DNA of 64,000 bases from Paraburkholderia phenazinium (GTDB taxonomy: Bacteria > Pseudomonadota > Gammaproteobacteria > Burkholderiales > Burkholderiaceae): NCBI RefSeq assembly GCF_900141745.1, contig NZ_FSRM01000001.1, forward strand, positions 2,790,001 to 2,854,000, given 5' to 3'. Positions 27,161 to 36,058 of the stretch are shown here, one piece after another. A program made the position numbers and the translations under genes. Numbering within the stretch: position 1 is the stretch's first letter; every line of letters starts with the position of its first letter. A model generated the notes under the pieces. That model saw only the letters and a list, made by a program, of their open reading frames with translations, searched no databases and had not been told where the DNA came from.

Positions 27161-29721
27161 TGCGCGAGCAGTCTGTCGGCGGTACATCACCAGGTGGCAT
27201 GGGGCGGCTGCTGCGACAACGCGCCGTCCTGATATGGCTCGTGTTTTTGCTGGCCTGCGCGGTGGTGATCAGCCGTACGACGTTCACCGCCGACCTGTCC
27301 GCTTTCCTGCCGCGCTCGCCGAGCGCCGGCCAGCGCGTGCTGGTCGACCAGTTGCGCGACGGCCTGGTGTCGCGGCTGATTCTGGTGGGCATCGAAGGTG
27401 GCGATCCTGCGACCCGCGCGGCGCTCTCGCGCAACATGGCCACCAGCTTGCGCGGCGACACGCAGTTTGCCTCGGTAAACAACGGCGAACCCGTCAGCGA
27501 GACGCGCGACCAGCAGTTCATCTTCCAGCATCGCTATGTGCTGAGCCCTGCGGTGACGCCGCAGCGTTTCTCCGCAGACGGCCTGCATCAGGCGCTCGGT
27601 GACAGTCTCGATCTGCTCGGCTCATCCGCGGGCATGTTCACCAAGGAGCTGCTGCCGCACGATCCGACCGGCGAAGTTGCCGCGCTCGTCAACCGCCTGG
27701 ATAGCGGCGCGCAACCGAGGTCGCAGGAAGGCGTGTGGGCCTCGCGCGACGGCAAGCGTGCGGTCATGGTCGTGCAGACCACCGGAGCCGGCTCCGACAC
27801 CGACGCTCAGGCCCGCGCCATGGCCACGCTGCAACAGGCTTTCGATGCCGCGAAGCGAAGCGTCCCGAATCCGTCCGCGTTCCGCCTGGTAATGACCGGG
27901 CCGGGCGTGTTTTCCGTCGAGACGCGCGACAACATCAAGCATGACGTTGCCCGCCTCTCCGTGGTTAGCCTCCTGCTGATCGTAGCGTTGCTGCTGGTGG
28001 TGTACCGCTCGCCCCTCACGCTCCTGCTTGGTCTGCTGCCGGTACTGTCGGGCGTGGCGGCAGGGCTCGCCGCAGTCAGCCTCGCGTTCGGCACGGTGCA
28101 CGGCATTACGCTCGGCTTCGGCACCACGCTGATCGGTGAGGCGGTCGATTATTCGATCTATCTGTTCGTGCAGTCTTCGCGCGCGCAGGCTCATGGTGCC
28201 TTGTCTGCTGCTGGTTCTGCATCCTTGCGCGAAGATGCGACGCTGCGCAACTGGATTGCCGTCTACTGGCCAACCATCCGCCTCGGCATGCTGACGTCGG
28301 TCTGCGGGTTCGCTTCAATGCTGTTTTCAGGCTTCCCGGGCCTCGTGCAACTGGGCGCGTATTCGATCGCGGGCCTGGTCGTGGCAGCGCTCGTCACCCG
28401 TTTCGTCCTGCCGCATCTGCGCGGCGCGCGTTTCGCGATTCGCGACGTCGCCCCGCTCGGCGCAAGACTCGCCACGCTGACCGCCGCCGCACCTCGTCTG
28501 CGCTGGCTGCTGGTCGCGTTGCTGGTGGCGTCGGTCGCAACGCTGGCTTTTCATCGCCAGCATGTCTGGAGTCACGAACTGTCCGCGTTGAGCCCGGTGT
28601 CGGCACAAAGCCAGGCGCTCGACGAAAGCCTGCGGGCCGATGTAGGCGCGCCCGACGTGCGTTATCTGGTGGTGATCTCGGGTGCGAGCCAGGAAGCGGT
28701 GCTGGAAGGCGCCGAGAAGGTGTCCGCGCAATTGCAGCCACTCGTGGACAAGGGCGTGCTGGCGGGCTACGAAAGTCCGGCGCTGTATCTGCCAAGCATT
28801 GCTGCTCAGCGCGCGCGTCTCGCCAGCCTGCCGTCCGCGGATGAGTTGACGGCACGGATGCGCGAGGCCGTCGCCAATCAGGCTATCAGCGTCAAGCCGG
28901 AGGCGTTCGCACCGTTTATTGCCGATGTCCAGGCGGCCCGTCAGCAGCCGTTGCTGCAGCGCGCGGATCTGCGTGGCACTTCGATGGCGCTCGCCGTCGA
29001 CGCTCTCCTGACCGAACGCGCAGGCCGCTGGAGCGCGATGCTGTCGCTGCGCGCACCGGATAGCGCGCAGAACGCAGGGCATGCCGCCGCCCCCGACGAA
29101 CCGAGCCTCGACGCCGCCACGATCGGCGCCGCGGTCGCACGCGCCCAGGTGCCGGACGCGCTCTTCGTCGACATGAAGGCGGAAGCCGATCGTCTCTACA
29201 TCAACTACGTGCGCGAGGATATTCATCTGTCGCTCGCCGGGCTCGGCGCGATCGTCGTGCTGCTGCTGATCGCGCTGCGCTCGCCGCAGGCAGTGGTCCG
29301 CACGCTCGCGCCGCTCATCGCCGCCGTGCTGGTGGTTAGCGCGGGCCTCGCGCTGGCGGGCGAGCAACTGACTATCCTGCATCTGATCGGGATGTTGCTG
29401 ATCGTCGCCGTGGGCTCGAACTATGCGCTCTTTTTCAACAAGCCCAACCGTGGTTCGACAGGGGGCCTAAGTATTGCCCCGCAAACTCTGGTTTCACTGC
29501 TGATTGCCAATCTCGCGACCGTGGCGGGCTTCGGACTGCTGGTGCTCGCCCGTGTGCCCCTGCTCAAGGCGTTCGGTTTGACCGTGGGTCCGGGCGCAAT
29601 CCTCGCCCTTTTGTTCTCGGCGATTCTCGCACCGGCCATCACGCGGGGTGACGCGACCGAAACAGCAGAAACAGTCGAGCCACTCGAAGCGGCAGCACGC
29701 CGTACTGGAGAGCGCGTATGA
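27160..29721 (+). CDS. MMPL/RND-family exporter of the aryl polyene cluster
   Basis: An 853-residue inner-membrane exporter with two similar halves. Each half has one N-terminal helix, a large periplasmic loop, and a group of five helices (near 265-430 and 685-840). This is the architecture of the MMPL proteins that export lipids. The stretch GFGTTLIGEAVDYSIYLF in the first half matches the family's conserved membrane segment. It presumably moves the finished aryl polyene lipid from the inner membrane to the LolA-like carrier. It overlaps both neighbours (TGATG at the start, ATGA at the stop). Confidence 0.92.
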   Translation: MREQSVGGTSPGGMGRLLRQRAVLIWLVFLLACAVVISRTTFTADLSAFLPRSPSAGQRVLVDQLRDGLVSRLILVGIEGGDPATRAALSRNMATSLRGDTQFASVNNGEPVSETRDQQFIFQHRYVLSPAVTPQRFSADGLHQALGDSLDLLGSSAGMFTKELLPHDPTGEVAALVNRLDSGAQPRSQEGVWASRDGKRAVMVVQTTGAGSDTDAQARAMATLQQAFDAAKRSVPNPSAFRLVMTGPGVFSVETRDNIKHDVARLSVVSLLLIVALLLVVYRSPLTLLLGLLPVLSGVAAGLAAVSLAFGTVHGITLGFGTTLIGEAVDYSIYLFVQSSRAQAHGALSAAGSASLREDATLRNWIAVYWPTIRLGMLTSVCGFASMLFSGFPGLVQLGAYSIAGLVVAALVTRFVLPHLRGARFAIRDVAPLGARLATLTAAAPRLRWLLVALLVASVATLAFHRQHVWSHELSALSPVSAQSQALDESLRADVGAPDVRYLVVISGASQEAVLEGAEKVSAQLQPLVDKGVLAGYESPALYLPSIAAQRARLASLPSADELTARMREAVANQAISVKPEAFAPFIADVQAARQQPLLQRADLRGTSMALAVDALLTERAGRWSAMLSLRAPDSAQNAGHAAAPDEPSLDAATIGAAVARAQVPDALFVDMKAEADRLYINYVREDIHLSLAGLGAIVVLLLIALRSPQAVVRTLAPLIAAVLVVSAGLALAGEQLTILHLIGMLLIVAVGSNYALFFNKPNRGSTGGLSIAPQTLVSLLIANLATVAGFGLLVLARVPLLKAFGLTVGPGAILALLFSAILAPAITRGDATETAETVEPLEAAARRTGERV

Positions 29722-30590
29722 ATTCGACGACACCACGCACGTCATCGCCCTCGCGTACCTCGTATGCAGCGCCTGGCGTCGCACGACGCTGGAAGCCGTC
29801 GCCTTTTGTCACCGGCTCGGCCGCGCTGCATGTCGGCGCTGCGGCAGCGTTCCTGGCACAGCCGGCGCTCTGGCCTTGGGCGATGGGGAGTCTCGTCACC
29901 TCGCATCTGGCGCTGGTAGCCGCTGGTTTGTGGCCGCGCAGCACGCTGCTGGGTCTGAACTGGACGGCGCTGCCCGAAAGCGCCGGCAGACAGATCGCGC
30001 TGACCATCGACGACGGCCCCAATCCCGAGGTCACGCCGCGCATCCTCGACCTGCTCGACCGTTACGACGCCCGCGCGACGTTCTTCTGCATCGGCGATAT
30101 GGCGCGCCGCTATCCGCACTGCGTCGAAGCGATCGTCGCCCGTGGCCATGCCGTGGAGAATCACAGTCAGCGGCATCGTCATAACTTTTCGGTGACGGGG
30201 CCGCGTGCCCTGGAGCGCGAAATCGCGGCGGCGCAACAGACGTTGACGGACATTACCGGGACGCGGCCGCTCTTCTTCCGGGCACCAGCCGGATTGCGCA
30301 ATCCGTTCCTCGAACCGGTGCTGTGTGGACTTGGACTGCATCTGGCGAGCTGGACCCGGCGCGGCTTCGATACCCGCACGCGCGACGCCGAGGTGGTGGC
30401 GCAGCGGCTGCTGCGCGGGCTCGCGCCGCGCGACATCCTGCTCGTGCACGACGGCAATCCGGCCCGCGATGCGCACAATCAACCGGTGGTGCTTGAGGTA
30501 TTGCCGCGCGTGCTCGAAGCAGCCGCGGCTGCGCAGTTGCGTTGCACAACGCTGCGCGCTGCAATCGCACCGGGAGCTGAAGATGCCTGA
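29718..30590 (+). CDS. Polysaccharide deacetylase (NodB-type) in the aryl polyene cluster
   Basis: A 290-residue carbohydrate esterase family 4 enzyme. Two N-terminal hydrophobic stretches (about 32-75) probably anchor it in the membrane. The NodB domain follows with TIDDGP (metal Asp at 98-99), HSQRH (149-153), RAPAGLRNP and LVHDGN, the five motifs in order. It removes N-acetyl groups from amino sugars. Its start overlaps the exporter stop by ATGA, so it is a true operon member. Inference: it prepares the hexosamine of the pigment's lipid anchor. Confidence 0.9.
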   Translation: MNSTTPRTSSPSRTSYAAPGVARRWKPSPFVTGSAALHVGAAAAFLAQPALWPWAMGSLVTSHLALVAAGLWPRSTLLGLNWTALPESAGRQIALTIDDGPNPEVTPRILDLLDRYDARATFFCIGDMARRYPHCVEAIVARGHAVENHSQRHRHNFSVTGPRALEREIAAAQQTLTDITGTRPLFFRAPAGLRNPFLEPVLCGLGLHLASWTRRGFDTRTRDAEVVAQRLLRGLAPRDILLVHDGNPARDAHNQPVVLEVLPRVLEAAAAAQLRCTTLRAAIAPGAEDA

Positions 30591-30716
30591 GACGCCGGAT
30601 AGCACGAGCCTGCCGTTTGCTACCATTGACGCAAGGACTTCGGCGTCATCGGCCGGCCCTGGGTTGGCACAATCCGCCCGGGCCGTTCCATCGAACCGTA
30701 ACAGGACCGAACCGTC

Positions 30717-31982
30717 GTGAAACCTCTCCTGCTCACGCATTTCACCGCCACGAGTTGTGCCGGACGCGGCCTCGACGCCACGCTTGCCGCGCTACGCGAG
30801 CAACGCGGCGGGCTCTCACCGTGCCGCTTCGAGCGCGCGACGCTCGACACCTGGATCGGCGAGGTCGAAGGCGTCAATGACGAGCCGGTGCGCGCCGACC
30901 TGCGCGACTTCGACTGCCGCAACAACCGGCTCGCGCAACTCGGCCTCACGCAAGACGGCTTTGCGCAGGCTGTCGCGGCGGCAGCGCAGCGCTATGGCGC
31001 AGAGCGTGTCGGCGTGTTTATCGGCACCAGCACGGCTGGCATCCTCGAAACCGAACTCGCGTACCGGCAGCGCGATCCGCAAAGCGGTGCCCTGCCCACC
31101 GGGTTTCACTATGCCGAGACGCACAATCCCTATTCGTCCGCCAGCTTCGTGCGCACTTATTTTGCGCTGAAGGGTCCAGCGCTGGTCGTTTCGTCGGCAT
31201 GCTCGTCGGGCGCCAAAGTGTTCGGCTCGGCGCGCCGCATGCTCGCCGCTGGGCTGATCGATGCGGCCGTGGTGGGCGGCGTCGATTCGCTGTGTCTCAC
31301 CACGCTGTATGGTTTCAACTCGCTCGAACTGCTTTCGAATGGTCCCTGCAAGCCTTTCGATACCCATCGCAGCGGCATCTCGATCGGCGAGGCGGCGGCG
31401 TTTGCGCTGCTCGAGCGCGTGCCGGATGGAGACGACAGCGCAAGCGCTCCGCTTGCCGACGATGCGATCCTTCTCGCCGGCATCGGCGAATCGAGCGATG
31501 CGTACCATATGTCGTCGCCGCATCCCGAGGGACTCGGCGCACGCCTTGCGATGGAGCAAGCCCTGGCGAGTAGCGGGATCGCTGCGGCCCGGATCGACTA
31601 CATCAACCTGCACGGCACGGCGACGCCCAGCAACGATGCCGCGGAAAGCCTCGCGGTCAACGCGCTGTTCGACGGCACGCCCTGCAGTTCCACCAAGGGG
31701 GCGACCGGCCATACGCTCGGCGCGGCGGGAGCGCTGGAAGCCGTCATCGCCGCACTGACGTTGCGCGAGCAGTGGCTGCCCGCCGGCATCAACACGAGCG
31801 AGGCCGACCCAGCGCTGGGTCTCAACTATCTGCTGACGAGCCGGCCGGCCAGCCTGCGTAGTGTGCTCAGCAATTCATTCGGCTTTGGCGGCACCAATTG
31901 CAGCCTGCTGTTCACCCGCGGGTTCAGCCATGCGGATCAAGCATCTGACGGGACTAGCGGAGACAACGGGAGGGCAGCGTGA
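30717..31982 (+). CDS. Beta-ketoacyl-ACP synthase (KS, ApeO-like)
   Basis: A 421-residue condensing enzyme. The complete catalytic set is visible: Cys162 in VVSSACSSGAKV, His299 in NLHGTATPSND, and His332 with Lys327 in STKGATGHTLGAAG. It extends the polyene chain with malonyl units together with the following chain-length factor. The start is a GTG at 30717; the 126-bp gap to the deacetylase is the largest inside the operon and could hold an internal promoter. Its stop overlaps the next start (TGATG at 31980-31984). Confidence 0.93.
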   Translation: MKPLLLTHFTATSCAGRGLDATLAALREQRGGLSPCRFERATLDTWIGEVEGVNDEPVRADLRDFDCRNNRLAQLGLTQDGFAQAVAAAAQRYGAERVGVFIGTSTAGILETELAYRQRDPQSGALPTGFHYAETHNPYSSASFVRTYFALKGPALVVSSACSSGAKVFGSARRMLAAGLIDAAVVGGVDSLCLTTLYGFNSLELLSNGPCKPFDTHRSGISIGEAAAFALLERVPDGDDSASAPLADDAILLAGIGESSDAYHMSSPHPEGLGARLAMEQALASSGIAAARIDYINLHGTATPSNDAAESLAVNALFDGTPCSSTKGATGHTLGAAGALEAVIAALTLREQWLPAGINTSEADPALGLNYLLTSRPASLRSVLSNSFGFGGTNCSLLFTRGFSHADQASDGTSGDNGRAA

Positions 31983-32824
31983 TGATTCCCTTGAGCGCTG
32001 TCATTGAAAGCGTCGGTTTGATAGGTCCGGGCCTTGCCAGCTGGGTCGAAGCCCAGGCCATCCTAGCCGGCCGCGCGCCTTACGAGGCTGCGCGCACGGT
32101 AGTGCCGGCACCGGCCAGCCTGCCCTCCGCCGAGCGGCGCCGCACCGGCACCAGCGTTAAACTCGCCCTCGCGGTGGGCCATGAAGCGGTGGCGGCAAGC
32201 GGCCGTGATGCCGCCTCGCTTGCCACGGTGTTTTCGGCATCGGGCGGCGATGGTCAGAACTGCCATGCAATCTGCGAGACGCTCGCGAGCGACGACCGCA
32301 AGCTCTCGCCCACCCGTTTCCACAACTCGGTCCATAACGCGCCGGCCGGCTACTGGAGCATTGCGACAAGGGCGATGGCGCCGTCCAACGTGCTGTGCGC
32401 GTACGACGGCAGTTTCGCCGCGGGCCTCCTCGAGAGTCTTTGCCAGGTGGCGGTCGATGGGGTGCCCACGCTGCTGATCGTCTTCGACACCGAGTACCCG
32501 GCACCGATGCGCGACGTCCGGCCGGTCCCCGACGCTTTCGGCGTGGCGCTGCTGCTCTCGCCAGTGCAAGGTGCGGATGTGCGCACACCCGCAGGCACGG
32601 ATACCAGCGCGCTGGCGCGCATCGACGCACGCCTCACCGACACGCCCGCCAGCGTGCTTGCCGTGCCGGAGTTCGAACAGATGCGCCGCAGCAACCCTGC
32701 CGCCCGCGCCCTGCCCTTGCTCGAAGCGTTGGCGAAACAGCGCCCAGCGAGCGTCGTACTCGATTATCTGCAGGACGTACAGCTTCAACTCGATATCACT
32801 GTGCCGAACGGCTCTAGCGAGTAG
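31982..32824 (+). CDS. Chain-length factor, ketosynthase-like (ApeC-like)
   Basis: A 280-residue truncated ketosynthase homologue of the Ketoacyl-synt_2 type. It lacks a canonical KS active-site Cys motif: the equivalent region reads NVLCAYDGSFAAG, with Asp where the nucleophile would align. It also ends before the two catalytic His motifs. FSASGGDGQNCHAICE and SPTRFHNSVHNAPAGYWSI are typical of the aryl polyene CLF, which pairs with the KS to set chain length. The ATG at 31982 is chosen; a GTG at 31979 is also in frame. Confidence 0.9.
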   Translation: MIPLSAVIESVGLIGPGLASWVEAQAILAGRAPYEAARTVVPAPASLPSAERRRTGTSVKLALAVGHEAVAASGRDAASLATVFSASGGDGQNCHAICETLASDDRKLSPTRFHNSVHNAPAGYWSIATRAMAPSNVLCAYDGSFAAGLLESLCQVAVDGVPTLLIVFDTEYPAPMRDVRPVPDAFGVALLLSPVQGADVRTPAGTDTSALARIDARLTDTPASVLAVPEFEQMRRSNPAARALPLLEALAKQRPASVVLDYLQDVQLQLDITVPNGSSE

Positions 32825-32832
32825 ACAACGCG

Positions 32833-33300
32833 ATGACTTCAACCCTGCCGCTTTCACCGCCGCTCGACCGCGCGTGGATTGCCACGAAGATCCCGCACAG
32901 CGGCGCGATGTGCCTGCTCGACCACGTCGCGGAGTGGGACGCCGACCATATCCGCTGTATGGCCACCAGTCATCTTGACGTGCATAATCCGCTGCGTGCG
33001 CACGGACGCCTCGCTGCGGTGTGTGGCATCGAGTACGCTGCCCAGGCAATGGCCGTCCATGGTGCGCTGCTGGGCGCAGCCGGACAGCAACGTCCGCGGG
33101 CAGGTTTTCTGGCCAGCGTGCGCGAAGTCGATGCGCAGGTGGCGCGCCTCGATACGCTGGATGGCCCCTTGAGTGTCGAAGCCGAGCGCTTGAGCGGCAA
33201 CGAGAATAATATTCTGTACCACTTCGCATTGCGGTGTGACGAGCGCCTGCTGCTGACAGGCCGCGCCGCCGTCATGCTCGATGCAAGCGGTGCTCTTTAG
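32833..33300 (+). CDS. 3-hydroxyacyl-ACP dehydratase (ApeP-like)
   Basis: A 155-residue hotdog-fold dehydratase. IPHSGAMCLLD (His22) corresponds to the FabZ catalytic His segment, and CGIEYAAQAMAVHG (Glu67) to its Glu helix; NPLRAHGRL is typical of the ApeP group. It introduces the double bonds of the polyene after keto reduction. The gene starts eight bases after the CLF stop and is the last of the cluster; no ketoreductase follows it, as would be expected. Together with the hotdog half of the ligase it makes two dehydratases. Confidence 0.9.
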   Translation: MTSTLPLSPPLDRAWIATKIPHSGAMCLLDHVAEWDADHIRCMATSHLDVHNPLRAHGRLAAVCGIEYAAQAMAVHGALLGAAGQQRPRAGFLASVREVDAQVARLDTLDGPLSVEAERLSGNENNILYHFALRCDERLLLTGRAAVMLDASGAL

Positions 33301-33380
33301 TGGTTCCTTGTTTTGCCCTTGATCTGTCTTTCAACGGCCGGGCTCGCGTCGAGCCCCGGCGTTACTTCAGGACCTGTGTG

Positions 33381-33674
33381 ATGAAGAAGCTCAGCGCGCT
33401 GACCGCGCTTATAGCAGTGACATTTGCCACGCTCACTCCGATGGCCCATGCGGACGTCTCCGATGCCGCACATCAATTCAAGAGCGACGTGAAGACCGCT
33501 GGAAAGGAAACCGGACACGCGTTCCGTGATGCCGGTCATGCGGTTGCGCACGGGGCGAAGGCAACGGGCCATGCAGTGGCGCATGGCGCGAAGACCGCCG
33601 GGCACGCAGTCGCGAACACGACGAGCCACGGGTATCACAAGACCAAAAACTGGGTAAAGGAGAAGACCTCCTGA
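33381..33674 (+). CDS. Small exported Ala/His-rich repeat protein
   Basis: A 97-residue protein with a clear signal peptide (MKKLSALTALIAVTFATLTPMAHA, 24 residues). The mature part contains two adjacent copies of GHAVAHGAK plus related units (GHAFRDAGHAVAHG, GHAVANTTSHGYH). The remainder is Lys-rich and looks helical. I do not recognise a function; metal binding by the His residues or a surfactant-like helix are possibilities. The ATG at 33381 is chosen because it opens the signal peptide; the frame extends upstream without meaning. It follows the aryl polyene operon by 80 bp and may be an independent unit. Confidence 0.8.
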   Translation: MKKLSALTALIAVTFATLTPMAHADVSDAAHQFKSDVKTAGKETGHAFRDAGHAVAHGAKATGHAVAHGAKTAGHAVANTTSHGYHKTKNWVKEKTS

Positions 33675-33747
33675 CCGGTTTGCGTCGACTTCGGCATAGG
33701 CATAGGCATCGGTACGGGCGCCCTTGTCGCCCTTACCCTCTCCCGCA

Positions 33748-34923
33748 TCAGCGCATGTTCCCCGTGTGCCCTAGCGAGTAACGTCCCGGCTGCGGCCACA
33801 CCGTCAAGCCATGCGGTTCCATGCCGACCGGAATCAAATGCATGGTGCCCGAGGTCGTGTCGATCGCGTACACCACATCGTCGAAGCGGCCCGACAGCCA
33901 TAGCATCTTGCCGTCCGCGCTGACGTTGCCCATGTCGGGACTGCCGCCACCGGGAATCGGCCACGTGACCAGCACCTTGCGCGTGGCAAAGTCGAGCACC
34001 GAAATGCTGCCCGGGCCATGCCTGGGCCCATGCACACGGTTCGAGCCGCGGTTCGAGATGTACAGCTTCGTGCCGTCGCGGCTCGGATACAGCCCATGCG
34101 TTCCGATACCGGTATGGATAAAGCCGACCTTGGTAAAACTATCGCCGTCGACCACGAACACGCCATCGGCCATCATGTCCGCCACGTAGAACACCTTGCC
34201 GTCCGGCGAGATTCGGATGTCCTGCGGCATGCCCTTGGCGTCGAGCTGCAGATAGCCCAGCACCTTGCGGTTCACCATGTCGATTTTCGCCAGCTTGCCG
34301 CCGAATTCGCAGGTAAAGAGCGCGTATTTGCCGTCGATCGAAAAGTCCGCGTGGTTGATGCCCTTGCACTCCGGCACTTCGAGGCTCGACTTGAGCGCCA
34401 TCGTGTGAGCGTCGCGGAAGTCGAGCCGGGCGCGCGCCTCGGCCACTACGATTGCTTCCTTGCCGTCCGGCGTGAAGTACATGTTGTAGGGGTCGTCGAC
34501 CATGTCCTCTTTGCCCGGCTTGCCGGTTTTCGGATCGATCGGCGTGAGGCTGCCATCGAGCCGGCCCTCGGCGTTATTGGCGACCCACAGCGTCTGCAGA
34601 TCCCACGAGGGCACCACGTGCTGCGGACTACGGCCGACTGCAAATCTGTCGACCACCTTGAAGGTGGCCGGATCGATCACGTAGACATCGTTCGAGCGCA
34701 GGTTGGGCACATAGACGCGTGGCAGCGCGCCGGCTACGGCGGCGCTCATGCGATTGGCGCCCGCCTCGCTGTACAGGTTGCCCGCGTTGACCACCGGCGG
34801 CATACCCGCCACGGTCGTGACGGCGGGCGCTGCCGCCGCCGCGAGGCTAGTCATCCATAGTCCTGACAGGACCACCCCAACCAGCGACACGAGCTGCATC
34901 CAGCGACCGGACCGGTAAGCCAT
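33748..34923 (-). CDS. Exported YVTN/YncE-type beta-propeller protein
   Basis: A 391-residue secreted protein. A signal peptide ends near residue 32 (TSLAAAAA). The rest consists of repeated beta-propeller blades, for example PRVYVPNLRSNDVYVIDPAT, ISPDGKVFYVADMMADGVFV and VSADGKMLWLSGRFDDVVY. Such proteins act as periplasmic or surface scaffolds and are often found with quinoprotein or copper systems. The ATG at 34923 is chosen with GGAG nine bases upstream; a second ATG lies at 34938. It is downstream of the creatininase-like gene on the same strand (about 100 bp), so the two are probably one unit. Confidence 0.86.
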   Translation of the reverse strand: MAYRSGRWMQLVSLVGVVLSGLWMTSLAAAAAPAVTTVAGMPPVVNAGNLYSEAGANRMSAAVAGALPRVYVPNLRSNDVYVIDPATFKVVDRFAVGRSPQHVVPSWDLQTLWVANNAEGRLDGSLTPIDPKTGKPGKEDMVDDPYNMYFTPDGKEAIVVAEARARLDFRDAHTMALKSSLEVPECKGINHADFSIDGKYALFTCEFGGKLAKIDMVNRKVLGYLQLDAKGMPQDIRISPDGKVFYVADMMADGVFVVDGDSFTKVGFIHTGIGTHGLYPSRDGTKLYISNRGSNRVHGPRHGPGSISVLDFATRKVLVTWPIPGGGSPDMGNVSADGKMLWLSGRFDDVVYAIDTTSGTMHLIPVGMEPHGLTVWPQPGRYSLGHTGNMR

Positions 34924-35024
34924 AGCGACGAACTCCATGAACGAGCGGCATATAAGCGCACCACAAGCACAACGCGGACAACGAGGACGAGGCGACAGAC
35001 AATGCCATGCACAACGCACGCACC

Positions 35025-35840
35025 TCAGTGCCCCGCCGTATCTTTCCTGATTGCTTCCACAGTGCGCGACACGATTGCGTCGATGCCCTGCTGACCGAGC
35101 TCGGCGGTCGCGCGACGCGGATCGCCGCCGTACACGCCATCGGCGGCCCCTGGCTTCGGGCCGCTGCGCAGCTTATCGAGCCGGACCATTTGCGGCGCCA
35201 CCGCGAGCAGCAGCGACACGTCTGCGAGTCCCGCATGGGTGCCGATCTCGTCGTCGTGAAAGCCATGCTCGCGCAGAATCGCGTTGAAGCCGTCCGAACT
35301 TGTGCCGTAGTACTCCGGCGGCACGAAGGCACGCGTCGAGGTGCCGGCCCACGACTTGTTCAACTGCGCGACGACGTGCTTGAGATCGTTCTGATAACCG
35401 CCGTGGTCGCCGAGAAACACGATGTTTTTAAAGCCATGCACAGCGAAGCTGTTGGCGGCGGATTCGAGCATCTTTTCGAAGACGTCGTCCGGAATCGTGA
35501 TGGTGCCCGGAAAGCGCATGTGCGAAGTGGGCGGCGCATAACCACCCTCCGGCACATAAGCCACGATAGGCGCGACGAGCGCATTGCCGAGTCCCTGCGC
35601 GATGCGTTGCGACAGCACCGCGACGCGCGCGTTGTGTTTGCCGAGCGCGACGTCGGGTCCACTTTGCTCGGTGCCGCCGATGGGAATGATGATGGTTGTC
35701 TTGCCTGCCGCCACCTCGTCGCGTACCTCTGTCCACGTGAGGTTTTCGAGGAACACGGTTTTCGGCGCTTGCGCGAGAGCGGTCTGGGTGGCGATCAGCA
35801 ACACGATCGCGGCGAGCGTTCGCTGCGGTGAGAAGCGCAT
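35025..35840 (-). CDS. Exported creatininase-family protein
   Basis: A 271-residue protein of the creatinine amidohydrolase fold, here with a signal peptide (ending ATQTALAQ, about residue 24), so it works outside the cytoplasm. The metal-site segment reads IIPIGGTEQSGPDVALGKHN (residues 51-70). Compared with canonical creatininase (EQHG, with a metal-binding Asp 11 residues after the Glu), the His is Ser and the Asp is His69. FLGDHGGYQND holds a further His. Substrate is unknown; a true creatininase activity is unlikely. The ATG at 35840 opens the signal peptide and is preferred to a start at 35951. Confidence 0.84.
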   Translation of the reverse strand: MRFSPQRTLAAIVLLIATQTALAQAPKTVFLENLTWTEVRDEVAAGKTTIIIPIGGTEQSGPDVALGKHNARVAVLSQRIAQGLGNALVAPIVAYVPEGGYAPPTSHMRFPGTITIPDDVFEKMLESAANSFAVHGFKNIVFLGDHGGYQNDLKHVVAQLNKSWAGTSTRAFVPPEYYGTSSDGFNAILREHGFHDDEIGTHAGLADVSLLLAVAPQMVRLDKLRSGPKPGAADGVYGGDPRRATAELGQQGIDAIVSRTVEAIRKDTAGH

Positions 35841-36023
35841 GAGGCGGCCCTGTCCCGGAAGATTGACGACGCTTGTGAGTATATCCGTCGCTCGTGCAGG
35901 CCGAGAGGCATTTACCGGAACGGGTGGTTCTCGAAACAGGACCTTGTTCAAGGGTTATCCCTGGTGTTTCAATTCCACCAAACCTTTCTTTTTGCTTTCT
36001 TTATTCTTTCAATTAAGGTTAAA

Positions 36024-36056
36024 TTGAGGCCTTCGTTAAGCACGAGGAGACCTCAA
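36024..36056 (+). promoter_or_regulatory. Leader hairpin overlapping the ribosome binding site of the micro-protein
   Basis: TTGAGG (36024-36029) pairs with CCTCAA (36051-36056). Inside, CCTTCG can pair with CGAGG, which is part of the GAGGAGA ribosome binding site (36044-36050) of the 30-residue ORF. The structure would hide the site, suggesting translational control. Confidence 0.4.
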
Positions 36057-36058
36057 AT

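Noticed and set aside
32063..33229. Open frame of 388 codons antisense to the chain-length factor and dehydratase genes
   Set aside because: Both sense genes are recognisable members of the aryl polyene pathway; the antisense product is Arg-rich with no motif.
33694..33716. Short tandem GGCATA-type repeat after the small exported protein gene
   Set aside because: Only two to three imperfect units; too short to call a functional repeat.
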